Of a stretch of DNA of 64,000 nucleotides, positions 53,670 through 61,517 are shown piece by piece. A program made the position numbers and the translations under genes. Origin of the DNA: an uncultured Anaeromusa sp. (GTDB lineage Bacteria > Bacillota > Negativicutes > Anaeromusales > Anaeromusaceae); assembly GCF_963668665.1 (NCBI RefSeq), contig NZ_OY764902.1:780001-844000 (forward strand). The letters are read 5' to 3'. Below the pieces are notes generated by a model that worked only from the letters and a program-made list of their open reading frames with translations, did not search any database and was not told the origin of the DNA. How positions within the stretch are numbered: position 1 is the stretch's first letter; every line of letters begins with the position of its first letter.

Positions 53670-55610
53670 ATGAAAAAGATGGAACTGACTCGTCAAAGCG
53701 TGGAAATTCTTGCCCCTGTCGGCAACTGGGACGTACTGGAGGCCGCCATCGGCGCCGGAGCGGATGCCGTATATCTCGGAGGCAAGCGCTTCAATATGCG
53801 TATGCATCGCACCGACACCAATTTCGATGATGAAAAGCTGGCCCGGGCCATTGCCTACGCCCATGAACGAAACGTCAAACTATACGTAACTGTAAACAAT
53901 TTAATCAGCGACCGGGAAATGCCGGGCATGCGCCAATACCTGGAACTATTGCAAAAACTGCAGCCTGACGCCCTGATTGTACAAGACCTCTCCATTCTGC
54001 AGTTGGCCAAGGAAACCGGTTTTACGGTTCCCTTGCACGCCTCGGTCATGATGAATACCCATAACGAGCACGCAGTGCGGCAATTGCAAGCTTACGGCCT
54101 CACCCGCGTGGTTACCAACCGGGAAATGACGCTGGATCAGCTGCGCCTTCTTAAAGAACGCACAGGCATTGAAATTGAGTACTTCATTCACGGAGACATG
54201 TGCATCGCCCAAAGCGGTCAATGCATTCACTCCGGCGTACTCTTCGGGCAAAGTTCCAACCGCGGCCGCTGCCTCAAGCCCTGCCGCTGGCCTTATCAGC
54301 TAGTCGACGCCCAAAGCGGCGACGTATTGGAGTCCGGCGAACAAGGCCCTTACAAACTAGCCTTAAAAGATATGTGCCTATATAATCACCTGCCGGAACT
54401 CATTCAAGCCGGCGTTTGCTCCTTTAAAATTGAAGGGCGCATGCGTACCGCCGACTTTGTGAGCAATATCGTCCATCTCTACAGCAGCGCAATTGATCGT
54501 TATTTTAACGATCCCACAGGCTATTACTTAACCGAAAAAGAGTGGCAGGAAATGCAGGAAAACCGTTCCCGCGACCTTTCCACCTGCTATTCCTTCGGCA
54601 ACCCCGGCGCCGCCGCCATCGGCTACACAGGCGAACGAGAGCCGCGTTTTTTCAGTCAAGCCGTTGTGGAACCAGGCCTTGATACGCCGATAGCTTTGCC
54701 AAAACAGCAAATGGCCGCTGATTTTCCTCATCAGCCTACGCTGTCCGTGCGCGTAGCTGACCGCGCCGCTGCGTCAGAAGCTTTGGAAAACGGCGCCAAC
54801 ACCTTGTATGTAGGCGGTGAAAGCTTCCTGCCACACCGGCCTTGGACGAAAGAAAATTTAAAAGCCCTGGCCCAAGAAGCGCATACGGCAAACGCTAAAG
54901 TGGTTGTTGCCGCCCCCCGTATTACCTTGGAACGAGAGTGCAGTGAATGGTCTCATTTGTTCAAACAGGCCGCGGAGTTAGGCCTTGACGGCCTGATGGT
55001 CAGCAGCATCGGCATGCTTCGTTTGGCGAACGAGCACGCTTCCTTGCCGATCTATGGCGATCTTTCTTTGAATCTGTTTAACGGCGTTACCGCCAAGTGG
55101 CTGCAAGACAACGGCCTGCGCCAAGGAACCGTCTCCGCGGAAGCCACTTGTGAACAGATTTGGGATCTTTGCCAGCACACCCCCTTGCCGCTGGAAATGA
55201 TTATCCACGGACCTTTGGAAGCTATGGTCATGGACCACCATTTGCCGGAAGCCATTCTTGGCCTGGAAAAAGCAGACGTTGACCGCTCCTACGGACTGCT
55301 GGACACAGCCGGACAGATTCACCCCATTGCCATCGATCAGTATGAGCGCAATCATGTTCTCTTCGCTAAAGATCTTTGCCTGCTGCCTTTCCTGCCAGCG
55401 CTGACCTCTGTCGGCAGCTACCGCATTGAAGGCCAGCATTACACCCCGGCTTTGGTGGGACAAATCACCAAAACGTACCGCAACGAGCTCGACGAACTCG
55501 CGGCTAAAAAAGACGCTTATGCACTCTCCTCTGATGCCGTAACCGCTCTGAGCGCAGCCAGCCCAAGACCCTTGGGCATTGGCGCTTTCCGTTACCGCAT
55601 TTCCCGGTAA
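53670..55610 (+). CDS. U32 family peptidase / RlhA-like protein
   Basis: A 646-residue U32 protein. The N-terminus reads VEILAPVGNWDVLEAAIGAGADAVYLGG, a TIM-barrel start, and the family signature lies at EYFIHGDMCIAQSGQC through SSNRGRCLKPCRWPY (about residues 170-210) with the conserved cysteines. Some U32 members (RlhA, TrhP) make 5-hydroxycytidine or 5-hydroxyuridine in RNA, others were described as collagenases; the RNA-hydroxylation role is more likely. The ATG at 53679 is an alternative start with better spacing to GGAGAG. Confidence 0.85.
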   Translation: MKKMELTRQSVEILAPVGNWDVLEAAIGAGADAVYLGGKRFNMRMHRTDTNFDDEKLARAIAYAHERNVKLYVTVNNLISDREMPGMRQYLELLQKLQPDALIVQDLSILQLAKETGFTVPLHASVMMNTHNEHAVRQLQAYGLTRVVTNREMTLDQLRLLKERTGIEIEYFIHGDMCIAQSGQCIHSGVLFGQSSNRGRCLKPCRWPYQLVDAQSGDVLESGEQGPYKLALKDMCLYNHLPELIQAGVCSFKIEGRMRTADFVSNIVHLYSSAIDRYFNDPTGYYLTEKEWQEMQENRSRDLSTCYSFGNPGAAAIGYTGEREPRFFSQAVVEPGLDTPIALPKQQMAADFPHQPTLSVRVADRAAASEALENGANTLYVGGESFLPHRPWTKENLKALAQEAHTANAKVVVAAPRITLERECSEWSHLFKQAAELGLDGLMVSSIGMLRLANEHASLPIYGDLSLNLFNGVTAKWLQDNGLRQGTVSAEATCEQIWDLCQHTPLPLEMIIHGPLEAMVMDHHLPEAILGLEKADVDRSYGLLDTAGQIHPIAIDQYERNHVLFAKDLCLLPFLPALTSVGSYRIEGQHYTPALVGQITKTYRNELDELAAKKDAYALSSDAVTALSAASPRPLGIGAFRYRISR

Positions 55611-55612
55611 AT

Positions 55613-55671
55613 TCAGAGGAACGAGTCTTTAAACAAGAGTAAAGGGAGTAATCGGAGGGCACGAATGAGGG
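55613..55671 (-). repeat. Pyrimidine-rich intergenic repeat, copy 3
   Basis: On the minus strand this reads CCCTCATTCGTGCCCTCC, then ACTCCC and ACTCTTGTT, closely matching the copy at 38386-38467. It starts directly after the U32 gene. Confidence 0.6.
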
Positions 55672-55696
55672 TTGTGAAAGATATATAACCAAAGAG

Positions 55697-55815
55697 GCCG
55701 GCCCGTTTACGGGTCGGCTGCCGTACATAAACCCACTGCTTTCATGAGAGCGCCGAATCAAGGCCGTTTTAGCGTGAGCTGCGAATAAAGTAGTGGTTCC
55801 TTAAAAGAAAGGTGG
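55697..55815 (+). promoter_or_regulatory. Structured leader before the class III aminotransferase gene
   Basis: Three potential helices lie in order: a 9-bp stem with a TTTA loop (55697-55718) and no T-run, a 10-bp closing helix CCACTGCTTT/AAAGTAGTGG (55733-55742 with 55787-55796) around about 44 nt, and a small CCTT/AAGG hairpin (55799-55812) that would cover the ribosome site AAAGGTGG. I do not recognise a known riboswitch class. It could control translation of the gene that starts at 55823. Confidence 0.35.
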
Positions 55816-55822
55816 TTGTTTT

Positions 55823-57115
55823 ATGAGTCAGTTCATCGGTCCCGAGGAAATTCTTCGCAAAAAGAAAGAATATATGATTCCTTGTGTCTATCATTTTTTC
55901 CAGGAGCCCATGCAGCTGGTACGTGGCAGCATGCAGCATCTTTACGACCAAAACGGTAAAGAATACTTGGATTGTTTTGCCGGAGTCTCTGTTGTTAACT
56001 GCGGCCACTGCAATCCGGACATCACCAAAGAAATCTGCAAGCAGGTGGAAACGCTCCAGCATACCTGTACCATTTATCTTACCGAGCCTATTGTCAATTT
56101 AGCGGAGTCCTTGGCGCAAGTAACGCCTGGGGAATTGCAAAAGACTTTCTTTTGTTCCTCCGGCACGGAAGCCAATGAAGGCGCCGCTCTGTTGGCAACC
56201 CTACATACAAACCACCATGAATTCATCGCCCTGCGGCAAGGCCTTCACGGCCGCACAAAGCTGACCATGAGTCTTACCGGCATCGGCATGTGGCGTACTG
56301 ATCCTTCCCCTGTGGGGGGCATCCATTTTGCGCCTAACGCCTATTGCTACCGCTGTCCTTTAGGCAAGCGCCATCCCGAATGCAATCTGGCCTGCGCTGA
56401 CGAGATAGAAAATGTCATCAAGTTTTCCACGTCCGGACAAGTCGCCGCCTTCTTCGCCGAACCCATCCAGGGCAACGGCGGCATCATCACGCCGCCTGCC
56501 GGATATTTCCAGCGCGTTAAGGAAATTCTGGACCATTACGGCATTCTTCTTGTCATGGATGAAGTGCAAACCGGTTTTGGCCGCACTGGCAAATGGTTTG
56601 CCTGCGAGCACTATGGCATTAATCCGGATATTATGACCATGGCGAAAGCGCTGGGCAACGGCACTCCTGTGGGAGCCTTCACCGCCACCGCCGCTGTCGC
56701 CGACAGCTATACCCGCCCCGGCGCCTCCACGCTAGGAGGCAATCCCGTGACTGCCACGGCTTCGTTGGCTACCTTGCGCTATCTCAAGGAGCATAATCTG
56801 CCTGAACGCGCCGCCAAGCTTGGGGCTTACCTAAAAAAAGGACTCCAAGAGCTGCAGCAGCGCCATCCCGCTATCGGCGATGTACGCGGTTTGGGCTTGA
56901 TGCTGGGCGCAGAAATTATCCTGCCTGACGGCTCTGCCGCTGGCGACTGGGTGGACGCTATTTTAGAAGACCTCAAAAACAAAGGCTTCTTGATTGGCAA
57001 AAACGGCCCTGGCCGTAATGTCCTGGCCTTCCAGCCTCCTCTGGTTATCGAGGAAAGGGACCTCGCCCGGCTTCTCGACGCCCTGGATGACTCGCTTGCA
57101 AAAATCTGCAGCTGA
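55823..57115 (+). CDS. Class III PLP aminotransferase (AGXT2/4-aminobutyrate type)
   Basis: The 430-residue enzyme is an ornithine/alanine-glyoxylate-like class III transaminase. The PLP-site segments are CSSGTEANEGAALLA, LHGRTKL, LVMDEVQTGFGRTGKW and the lysine in MTMAKALGNGTPVGAF. Donor and acceptor cannot be fixed; beta-alanine, 4-aminobutyrate or alanine:glyoxylate are candidates. A four-cysteine insert, CYRCPLGKRHPECNLAC, lies near residue 174. AAAGGTGG precedes the ATG, inside a possible leader hairpin. It is convergent with nadC. Confidence 0.87.
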   Translation: MSQFIGPEEILRKKKEYMIPCVYHFFQEPMQLVRGSMQHLYDQNGKEYLDCFAGVSVVNCGHCNPDITKEICKQVETLQHTCTIYLTEPIVNLAESLAQVTPGELQKTFFCSSGTEANEGAALLATLHTNHHEFIALRQGLHGRTKLTMSLTGIGMWRTDPSPVGGIHFAPNAYCYRCPLGKRHPECNLACADEIENVIKFSTSGQVAAFFAEPIQGNGGIITPPAGYFQRVKEILDHYGILLVMDEVQTGFGRTGKWFACEHYGINPDIMTMAKALGNGTPVGAFTATAAVADSYTRPGASTLGGNPVTATASLATLRYLKEHNLPERAAKLGAYLKKGLQELQQRHPAIGDVRGLGLMLGAEIILPDGSAAGDWVDAILEDLKNKGFLIGKNGPGRNVLAFQPPLVIEERDLARLLDALDDSLAKICS

Positions 57116-57171
57116 GGACAGGAACGGGACGCAGAGTAACTGAGAGAAGCCAGAGTAAACCAGAGAAAGAC
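57114..57171 (-). repeat. Pyrimidine-rich intergenic repeat, copy 4
   Basis: The minus strand reads CTCTGGTTTACTCTGGC, then CTCAGTTACTCTGCGTCCCG and TTCCTGTCCTC. It shares CTCTGGCTT and GTCCYGT(C/T)C-type words with copy 2. It lies between the aminotransferase stop and the terminator. Confidence 0.4.
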
Positions 57172-57214
57172 ATGAAATATAATATAATTTCTGGTATATA
57201 AAAGATTTCTATGT

Positions 57215-57262
57215 AAAAAGCCCGCTTGGACCATGCGCAACGCAGCGTCCAGGCGGGCTTTT
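57215..57262. terminator. Bidirectional terminator
   Basis: AAAAAGCCCGC with TTGGAC and the matching GTCC-A-GGCGGGCTTTT form an imperfect hairpin flanked by A- and T-runs between the convergent aminotransferase and nadC genes. Confidence 0.8.
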
Positions 57263-57263
57263 A

Positions 57264-58106
57264 CTATTTACTTTTAGGAGTACCAATGTCCATGCTGATA
57301 TCCAAGGCCTGCACACTGTGCGTCAAAGCTCCTGCTGAGATAAAATCCACCCCGGTTGCCGCTACTGCCGCCAAGCGCTCTTCACTCAAACCGCCAGAGG
57401 CTTCTAAGATCGCCCTGCCCTTAGCCAGACGCACCGCTTCAATCATCATTGCATCTCCAATATTATCGAGCATAATAATGTCCGCACCGGCGCTCAAAGC
57501 CTCGTCCAGGCCTGCCAGATCTTCCACTTCCACCTCCACTTTCAAGGTATGTGGAGCTCCCGCCTTAGCCAAACGCACTGCTTTGGCAACACCACCGGCG
57601 ATTTTGATATGATTGTCTTTAATCAGCACCCCGTCAAATAACCCCATTCGGTGATTGGCCCCACCACCAAGACGCACCGCCTGTTTTTGCAGTTGGCGCA
57701 ATCCTGGCAGCGTTTTTCTCGTATCCGTCAAGCGCGCCTTTGTCCCATGCAGAAGTTTCTGCCACCGCGCTGTTTTTGTCGCAATGCCGCTCAAATGCTG
57801 CAACAGGTTAAGCGCCAGCCTCTCACCGCTCAGTAAAGCCCGAGCACTCCCTGAAATTTCCGCCAACAACACACCTGCCTGCACCTCCTCACCATCGGAC
57901 ACTAAACACCGGAACTGCACTTCCGGATCCAGCAAACGAAAAACTTCTGCTGCCGCTTCCAAACCGGCAATTACCCCCGGCTCTTTCGCATGAATAATGG
58001 CGGTTACCTGCTGTCCGGCAACCAAGAGTTCCGAAGTTATATCACCACTGCCCAAATCTTCTTCCAGCCACACCTGCAGCATACTTCTCAATTGCAATTT
58101 TTGCAT
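57264..58106 (-). CDS. nadC: Quinolinate phosphoribosyltransferase NadC
   Basis: The 280-residue enzyme converts quinolinate and PRPP to nicotinate mononucleotide in de novo NAD synthesis. Recognisable are LEEDLGSGDITSELL, LNLLQHLSGIATKTA, TRKTLPGLRQLQKQAVRLGGGANHRMGL read in pieces, DNHI, and EASGGLSEERLAAVAATGVDFISAGALTHS in pieces. AAAGGAGGGAAAAT sets the start at 58106. It overlaps the nadB 3' end by 19 nt and closes the nadABC operon. Confidence 0.96.
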   Translation of the reverse strand: MQKLQLRSMLQVWLEEDLGSGDITSELLVAGQQVTAIIHAKEPGVIAGLEAAAEVFRLLDPEVQFRCLVSDGEEVQAGVLLAEISGSARALLSGERLALNLLQHLSGIATKTARWQKLLHGTKARLTDTRKTLPGLRQLQKQAVRLGGGANHRMGLFDGVLIKDNHIKIAGGVAKAVRLAKAGAPHTLKVEVEVEDLAGLDEALSAGADIIMLDNIGDAMMIEAVRLAKGRAILEASGGLSEERLAAVAATGVDFISAGALTHSVQALDISMDIGTPKSK

Positions 58107-59689
58107 ATTTTCCCTCCTTTGCGACGCCACTTCACAACCTGGTGCTTTCCTACAGCTTTTTTCTCCTCAAAATCTAAGCGATAATGACAGCCTCGGCTTT
58201 CCTTACGCCACAGGGCGGCTTGCACCACTAGGCGGCCAAGGGTAAAGAGATTGCAAGTTTCTGCATCTTCCACAGTTAACGGCTCTGCTGCATCCAAACT
58301 AACGGCATTGCTCATAAACCACTGCAAGCCTGAAGAAAGTGAGTTTTTTTCTCGTTCCACGCCGGCATGGCTTTCCATACACGCGCTGATTTGCTCTCTC
58401 CAGATCAGGGAGTCTGCCAGTGCAGGCCGCTCCTGCCGATACGCAAGAGCAGCCCTAACGATAGGACGCCGTGCTTCCCAGGCGGCCGCGGCCGCCACAC
58501 TCCCGCCAAAGACGATCCCTTCCAGCAGCGAATTACTGGCTAAGCGATTGGCGCCGTGCAACCCGCTGCAAGCTACTTCGCCGCAGGCATATAGTCCAGG
58601 CAGGCTCGTCTTGCCCTGCAAATCAATGCGAATCCCACCCATCCAGTAATGCGCCGCCGGTGCAACCGGCAAGGACTCTTGGCAAGGATCCAATCCTAAG
58701 CGACGACAAGCCGCATAAATACCAGGAAATCGAACCGAAAAACCACTTACTTGCGTCGTGTCCAAAACTACATCCTGCTTTTTCTTGCAACGGCGATAAA
58801 TGGCTCGCGCCACAATATCCCGCGGGGCCAGCTCGCCCAAAGCATGCTCTTGCAGCATAAACCGGTCCCTTTTGCCATCAAGGAGCGGCGCCCCTTCACC
58901 ACGTACCGCTTCTGAGATGAGAAAGGACGGCAGCCCCGGAACCGCAAGCGCCGTGGGATGAAACTGCATGAACTCCAAATCCTTCAAACACACACCTGCT
59001 CGATAGGCCATCGCCACGCCGTCTCCGGTAGCTCCTTCAGGATTGGTAGTATACCGGTAAAGCTGCCCTGCGCCGCCGGTTGCTAAAATAGTCACTCCTG
59101 CGGCCACCGTCAGCATTTCGCCCATTGGGCCTGCTTGTGCTAAAACACCGCGGCAGCGCCCGTCAGTCACCAATAAATCAAGAGCCATGCACTGTGTGCG
59201 TACCTGAATGAGCGGCTCTTTCTGCACACGCTGCCACAAAGCTCGCACAATGCCAGCCCCTGTAGCATCTCCATCAATGTGCATAATCCGGTGACGCCGA
59301 TGCCCGCCTTCCCGCCCCAGACGCCAGCTATTCTGGTTGGCATCAAAAGCAACCCCGGCCGCAGCTAACGCCGCAATCGCTTCCGGCCCCTGGTCCGTCA
59401 CTAACTGGGCCACTGTTTTATTGCACAAATCGCCGCCAGCCGCCAAGGTGTCTTGATTATGCAGTTCCGGAAAATCGTCTGCCCCCACAGCAGCCGCAAT
59501 GCCTCCCTGTGCATGATGACTGTTGCTGTCAGTTACTTCCCCTTTAGCCATAAGCATGACCCGACAACCGCTGCGGGCCAGCTTCAATGCCGTCCAAAGT
59601 CCTGCTACGCCAGCCCCTACGATCAGGCAAGGAGTTTCCAGACAGTCAAGCTGTGTCGTGTCAAAATTCCGCAAATAACGTCTGTTCAT
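58088..59689 (-). CDS. nadB: L-aspartate oxidase NadB
   Basis: The 533-residue flavoprotein oxidises L-aspartate to iminoaspartate; in an anaerobe fumarate is the likely electron acceptor. The FAD Rossmann motif is LIVGAGVAGLWTALKLA (22-38), then DSNSHHAQGGIAAAVG and the catalytic region LEFMQFHPTALAVPG, followed by RGEGAPLLDG. A C-terminal helical domain ends in a cysteine-containing basic tail (CKNCN). It starts 1 nt after the nadA stop. Confidence 0.95.
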   Translation of the reverse strand: MNRRYLRNFDTTQLDCLETPCLIVGAGVAGLWTALKLARSGCRVMLMAKGEVTDSNSHHAQGGIAAAVGADDFPELHNQDTLAAGGDLCNKTVAQLVTDQGPEAIAALAAAGVAFDANQNSWRLGREGGHRRHRIMHIDGDATGAGIVRALWQRVQKEPLIQVRTQCMALDLLVTDGRCRGVLAQAGPMGEMLTVAAGVTILATGGAGQLYRYTTNPEGATGDGVAMAYRAGVCLKDLEFMQFHPTALAVPGLPSFLISEAVRGEGAPLLDGKRDRFMLQEHALGELAPRDIVARAIYRRCKKKQDVVLDTTQVSGFSVRFPGIYAACRRLGLDPCQESLPVAPAAHYWMGGIRIDLQGKTSLPGLYACGEVACSGLHGANRLASNSLLEGIVFGGSVAAAAAWEARRPIVRAALAYRQERPALADSLIWREQISACMESHAGVEREKNSLSSGLQWFMSNAVSLDAAEPLTVEDAETCNLFTLGRLVVQAALWRKESRGCHYRLDFEEKKAVGKHQVVKWRRKGGKICKNCN

Positions 59690-59690
59690 C

Positions 59691-60596
59691 TCAGCTCAAC
59701 TCCAACATACGCTGCAAGCTCTGCAGCGCCGGCTGACGCACTGCAGGAGTTACCGCTACCGCGGGCTTCATATTTTTCAAAGCCGCCCGCACAGAACGCA
59801 GCGAGGTCTTTTTCATATTAGGGCAAAAAAGCTTAGACGTAGCTAAATAAAACTTTTTTTCTGGGCACGCTTGCTGCAGGCGGTGCAGCACCCCTTCTTC
59901 GGTCACAATCAAAAATTCTTCCGCCGTGCTGTTTTCTGCAAAACGAATCATGCCTGCCGTACTTGTTATCTGGTCAGCTGCCGCCAGCACCTCTGGGCGG
60001 CATTCCGGATGTGCCAACACCAATGCCTGGGGATATGCCTTTTTCGCCGCCTGCAGATCGCCCATGCGCACTTTTGCATGGGTGTTGCACCAGCCTGGCC
60101 ACAATTCAAGTTCGCGTCCTGTCTGCGCCGCGACATATGCACCCAAGTTACGATCTGGTAAAAACAAAACTTTCTCTTCTTTGGGCAAAGAAGCAACTAC
60201 CTGCACCGCATTAGCCGAAGTACAGCACACATCGCTCAGCGCCTTCACCACAGCCGAAGTATTGACATAGGCAACCACCTTCGCCTGCGGATGCGCTTCT
60301 TTCCATTGAACCAGTTGTTCCTCTCCAACCATGTCCGCCATCGGGCAGCCTGCGCTCGATTCAGGCAAAAGCACCGTTTTCTCCGGTGCTAATAAGGCAG
60401 CGCTCTCCGCCATAAAATGCACACCACAAAGGACAATAACCTCCGCCTCGGTCCTAGCGGCAGCCTTGGCCAATTCCAGTGAGTCGCCAACTATATCAGC
60501 TACATCCTGCACTTCCGGCCATTGATAATAGTGCGCTAAAATGATTGCCTGCCTCTGTTTTTTCAGGTCCTGGATTTCTTGAACTATAGCCTCCAT
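59691..60596 (-). CDS. nadA: Quinolinate synthase NadA
   Basis: The 301-residue iron-sulfur enzyme condenses iminoaspartate with dihydroxyacetone phosphate to quinolinate. Family segments are ILAHYYQWPEVQDVADIVGDSL, CGVHFMAESA (first cluster cysteine), DVCCTSANAV, PDRNLGAYVA, GWCNTHAKV and FCPNMKKTSL (last cysteine). GAAGGAAGGGCAAAAA precedes the ATG. It leads nadABC, behind a palindromic promoter (60655-60694) and direct repeats at 60624-60645. Confidence 0.96.
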   Translation of the reverse strand: MEAIVQEIQDLKKQRQAIILAHYYQWPEVQDVADIVGDSLELAKAAARTEAEVIVLCGVHFMAESAALLAPEKTVLLPESSAGCPMADMVGEEQLVQWKEAHPQAKVVAYVNTSAVVKALSDVCCTSANAVQVVASLPKEEKVLFLPDRNLGAYVAAQTGRELELWPGWCNTHAKVRMGDLQAAKKAYPQALVLAHPECRPEVLAAADQITSTAGMIRFAENSTAEEFLIVTEEGVLHRLQQACPEKKFYLATSKLFCPNMKKTSLRSVRAALKNMKPAVAVTPAVRQPALQSLQRMLELS

Positions 60597-60623
60597 TTTT
60601 TTGCCCTTCCTTCATTTCCTTTA

Positions 60624-60645
60624 TGTCTTGTCACTTGTCTTGTCA
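60624..60645 (-). promoter_or_regulatory. Tandem direct repeats in the nadA leader, candidate NiaR-type operator
   Basis: TGTCTTGTCA occurs twice (60624-60633 and 60636-60645), spaced 2 nt, a 12-bp period. The repeats lie right after the predicted nad transcription start. They resemble the TGTCTWGACA words of NiaR (YrxA) sites reported for Firmicutes nad genes, but as direct repeats, so the assignment is tentative. Confidence 0.4.
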
Positions 60646-60654
60646 TTGTTTCTT

Positions 60655-60694
60655 ATTATAAAAGCTTGCTTTCCAAGAAGCAAGCTTTTATAAT
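60655..60694. promoter_or_regulatory. Palindromic overlapping divergent promoters (nadABC and DUF3298 gene)
   Basis: Arms of 17 bp (60655-60671 and 60678-60694) pair perfectly around a 6-nt centre. On the plus strand TTGCTT (60666-60671), 17 nt, TATAAT (60689-60694). On the minus strand TTGCTT (60678-60683), 17 nt, TATAAT (60655-60660). Neither neighbour gene ends here, so a terminator is unlikely. Confidence 0.6.
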
Positions 60695-60700
60695 TTATTG

Positions 60701-60750
60701 GTTTTCTCTGTGTTCTGTTACACCAGTTTTCTTGTTCGTCCTCTTTCCCT
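60701..60750 (+). repeat. Pyrimidine-rich intergenic repeat, copy 5
   Basis: C/T-rich block with TTTTCTCTGTGTTCTG and TTCTTGTTCGTCCTCTTTCCC, sharing CTCTGTGTTC and CTTGTTCGT with copy 2 and copy 1. It lies in the leader of the DUF3298 gene. Confidence 0.45.
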
Positions 60751-60820
60751 ATATCAGCAGGTTTTAAGATACAGACAGCGAATTATTCCAACAAGAACTG
60801 ACTACAAAGGAGGTCCCCTG

Positions 60821-61513
60821 ATGAAACAAGCCTGCTTTGCTTTTTTACTGCTTGCCTGTCTGAGCGTATTCCCTGCAACGAAGGCCAACGCTTTCTTTCA
60901 AGTCGTTCCTCAAGCTTTCGCCGAAACCCCTAAAGGCAGCGCTTTCATCCCTCAGCTGCAGCGAACCCAGCGGCCTAAGCTGGAATTTCAAATCAACCAA
61001 TTGCTGCTGCTGGAAGTACAAAAAGACTGGGAAGAGTATCAGTTGGAAATCCACCGCATGACCGCCGACGGCCAGCTTCCTTTGGAATACAACCAACGCA
61101 GCCATTTTTTCTCGGAATACTATGTAGCCTATAATGGCGCCGATTTACTTAGCCTTACCCAAAAAAGCTACGCAATTTTTGACGCTTCTCCTGACCTGGT
61201 TAAGTTTCATACCATGACCTTGCGCTATCAAAACGGGCAGGTTTTAGAATTAAAAGATTTATTTATTCCCCAAGCCGCCTATCGTGACCGTCTCGAACAA
61301 TGGATTCGGGACGACATTAACCGACGCAGCGGCTCGCACTGGGACTTCCGAGGAATAACCAATCAAAAGTCTTTCTACTTGACCCCCGAAGGGCTTGTGC
61401 TTTACTACGAACCCTGTGAAATCAGTCCTGCCAGCGATGGCATCCTGCGTTTTGTCGTCCCCTTCGACGCCCTCAAGGACATCTTGGTTCCCGAACTGGC
61501 CTTGGACAATTAA
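60821..61513 (+). CDS. Secreted DUF3298 domain protein
   Basis: A 230-residue protein with a signal peptide (MKQACFAFLLLACLSVFPATKANA, hydrophobic core 6-18) and a mature part with FFSEYYVAYNGADLLSLTQ and the DUF3298 pattern YLTPEGLVLYYEPCEISPASDG. In other bacteria this module is joined to peptidoglycan deacetylases or anti-sigma factors; its own function is unknown. AAAGGAGGTCCCCTG precedes the ATG; the longer frame from 60698 is not needed. It is divergent from nadA and ends 4 nt before the epimerase gene end, with no terminator between. Confidence 0.82.
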   Translation: MKQACFAFLLLACLSVFPATKANAFFQVVPQAFAETPKGSAFIPQLQRTQRPKLEFQINQLLLLEVQKDWEEYQLEIHRMTADGQLPLEYNQRSHFFSEYYVAYNGADLLSLTQKSYAIFDASPDLVKFHTMTLRYQNGQVLELKDLFIPQAAYRDRLEQWIRDDINRRSGSHWDFRGITNQKSFYLTPEGLVLYYEPCEISPASDGILRFVVPFDALKDILVPELALDN

Positions 61514-61517
61514 TGTT

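Noticed and set aside
55697..55718. 9-bp stem after the U32 gene as its intrinsic terminator
   Set aside because: The stem is GC-rich but followed by TGCCGTAC rather than a T-run, so it is better treated as part of a leader structure.
171..60750. Pyrimidine-rich repeats as a CRISPR array or insertion-sequence ends
   Set aside because: The copies are scattered, imperfect and lie singly in distant gaps. There are no regular spacers, no transposase gene and no terminal inverted repeats.
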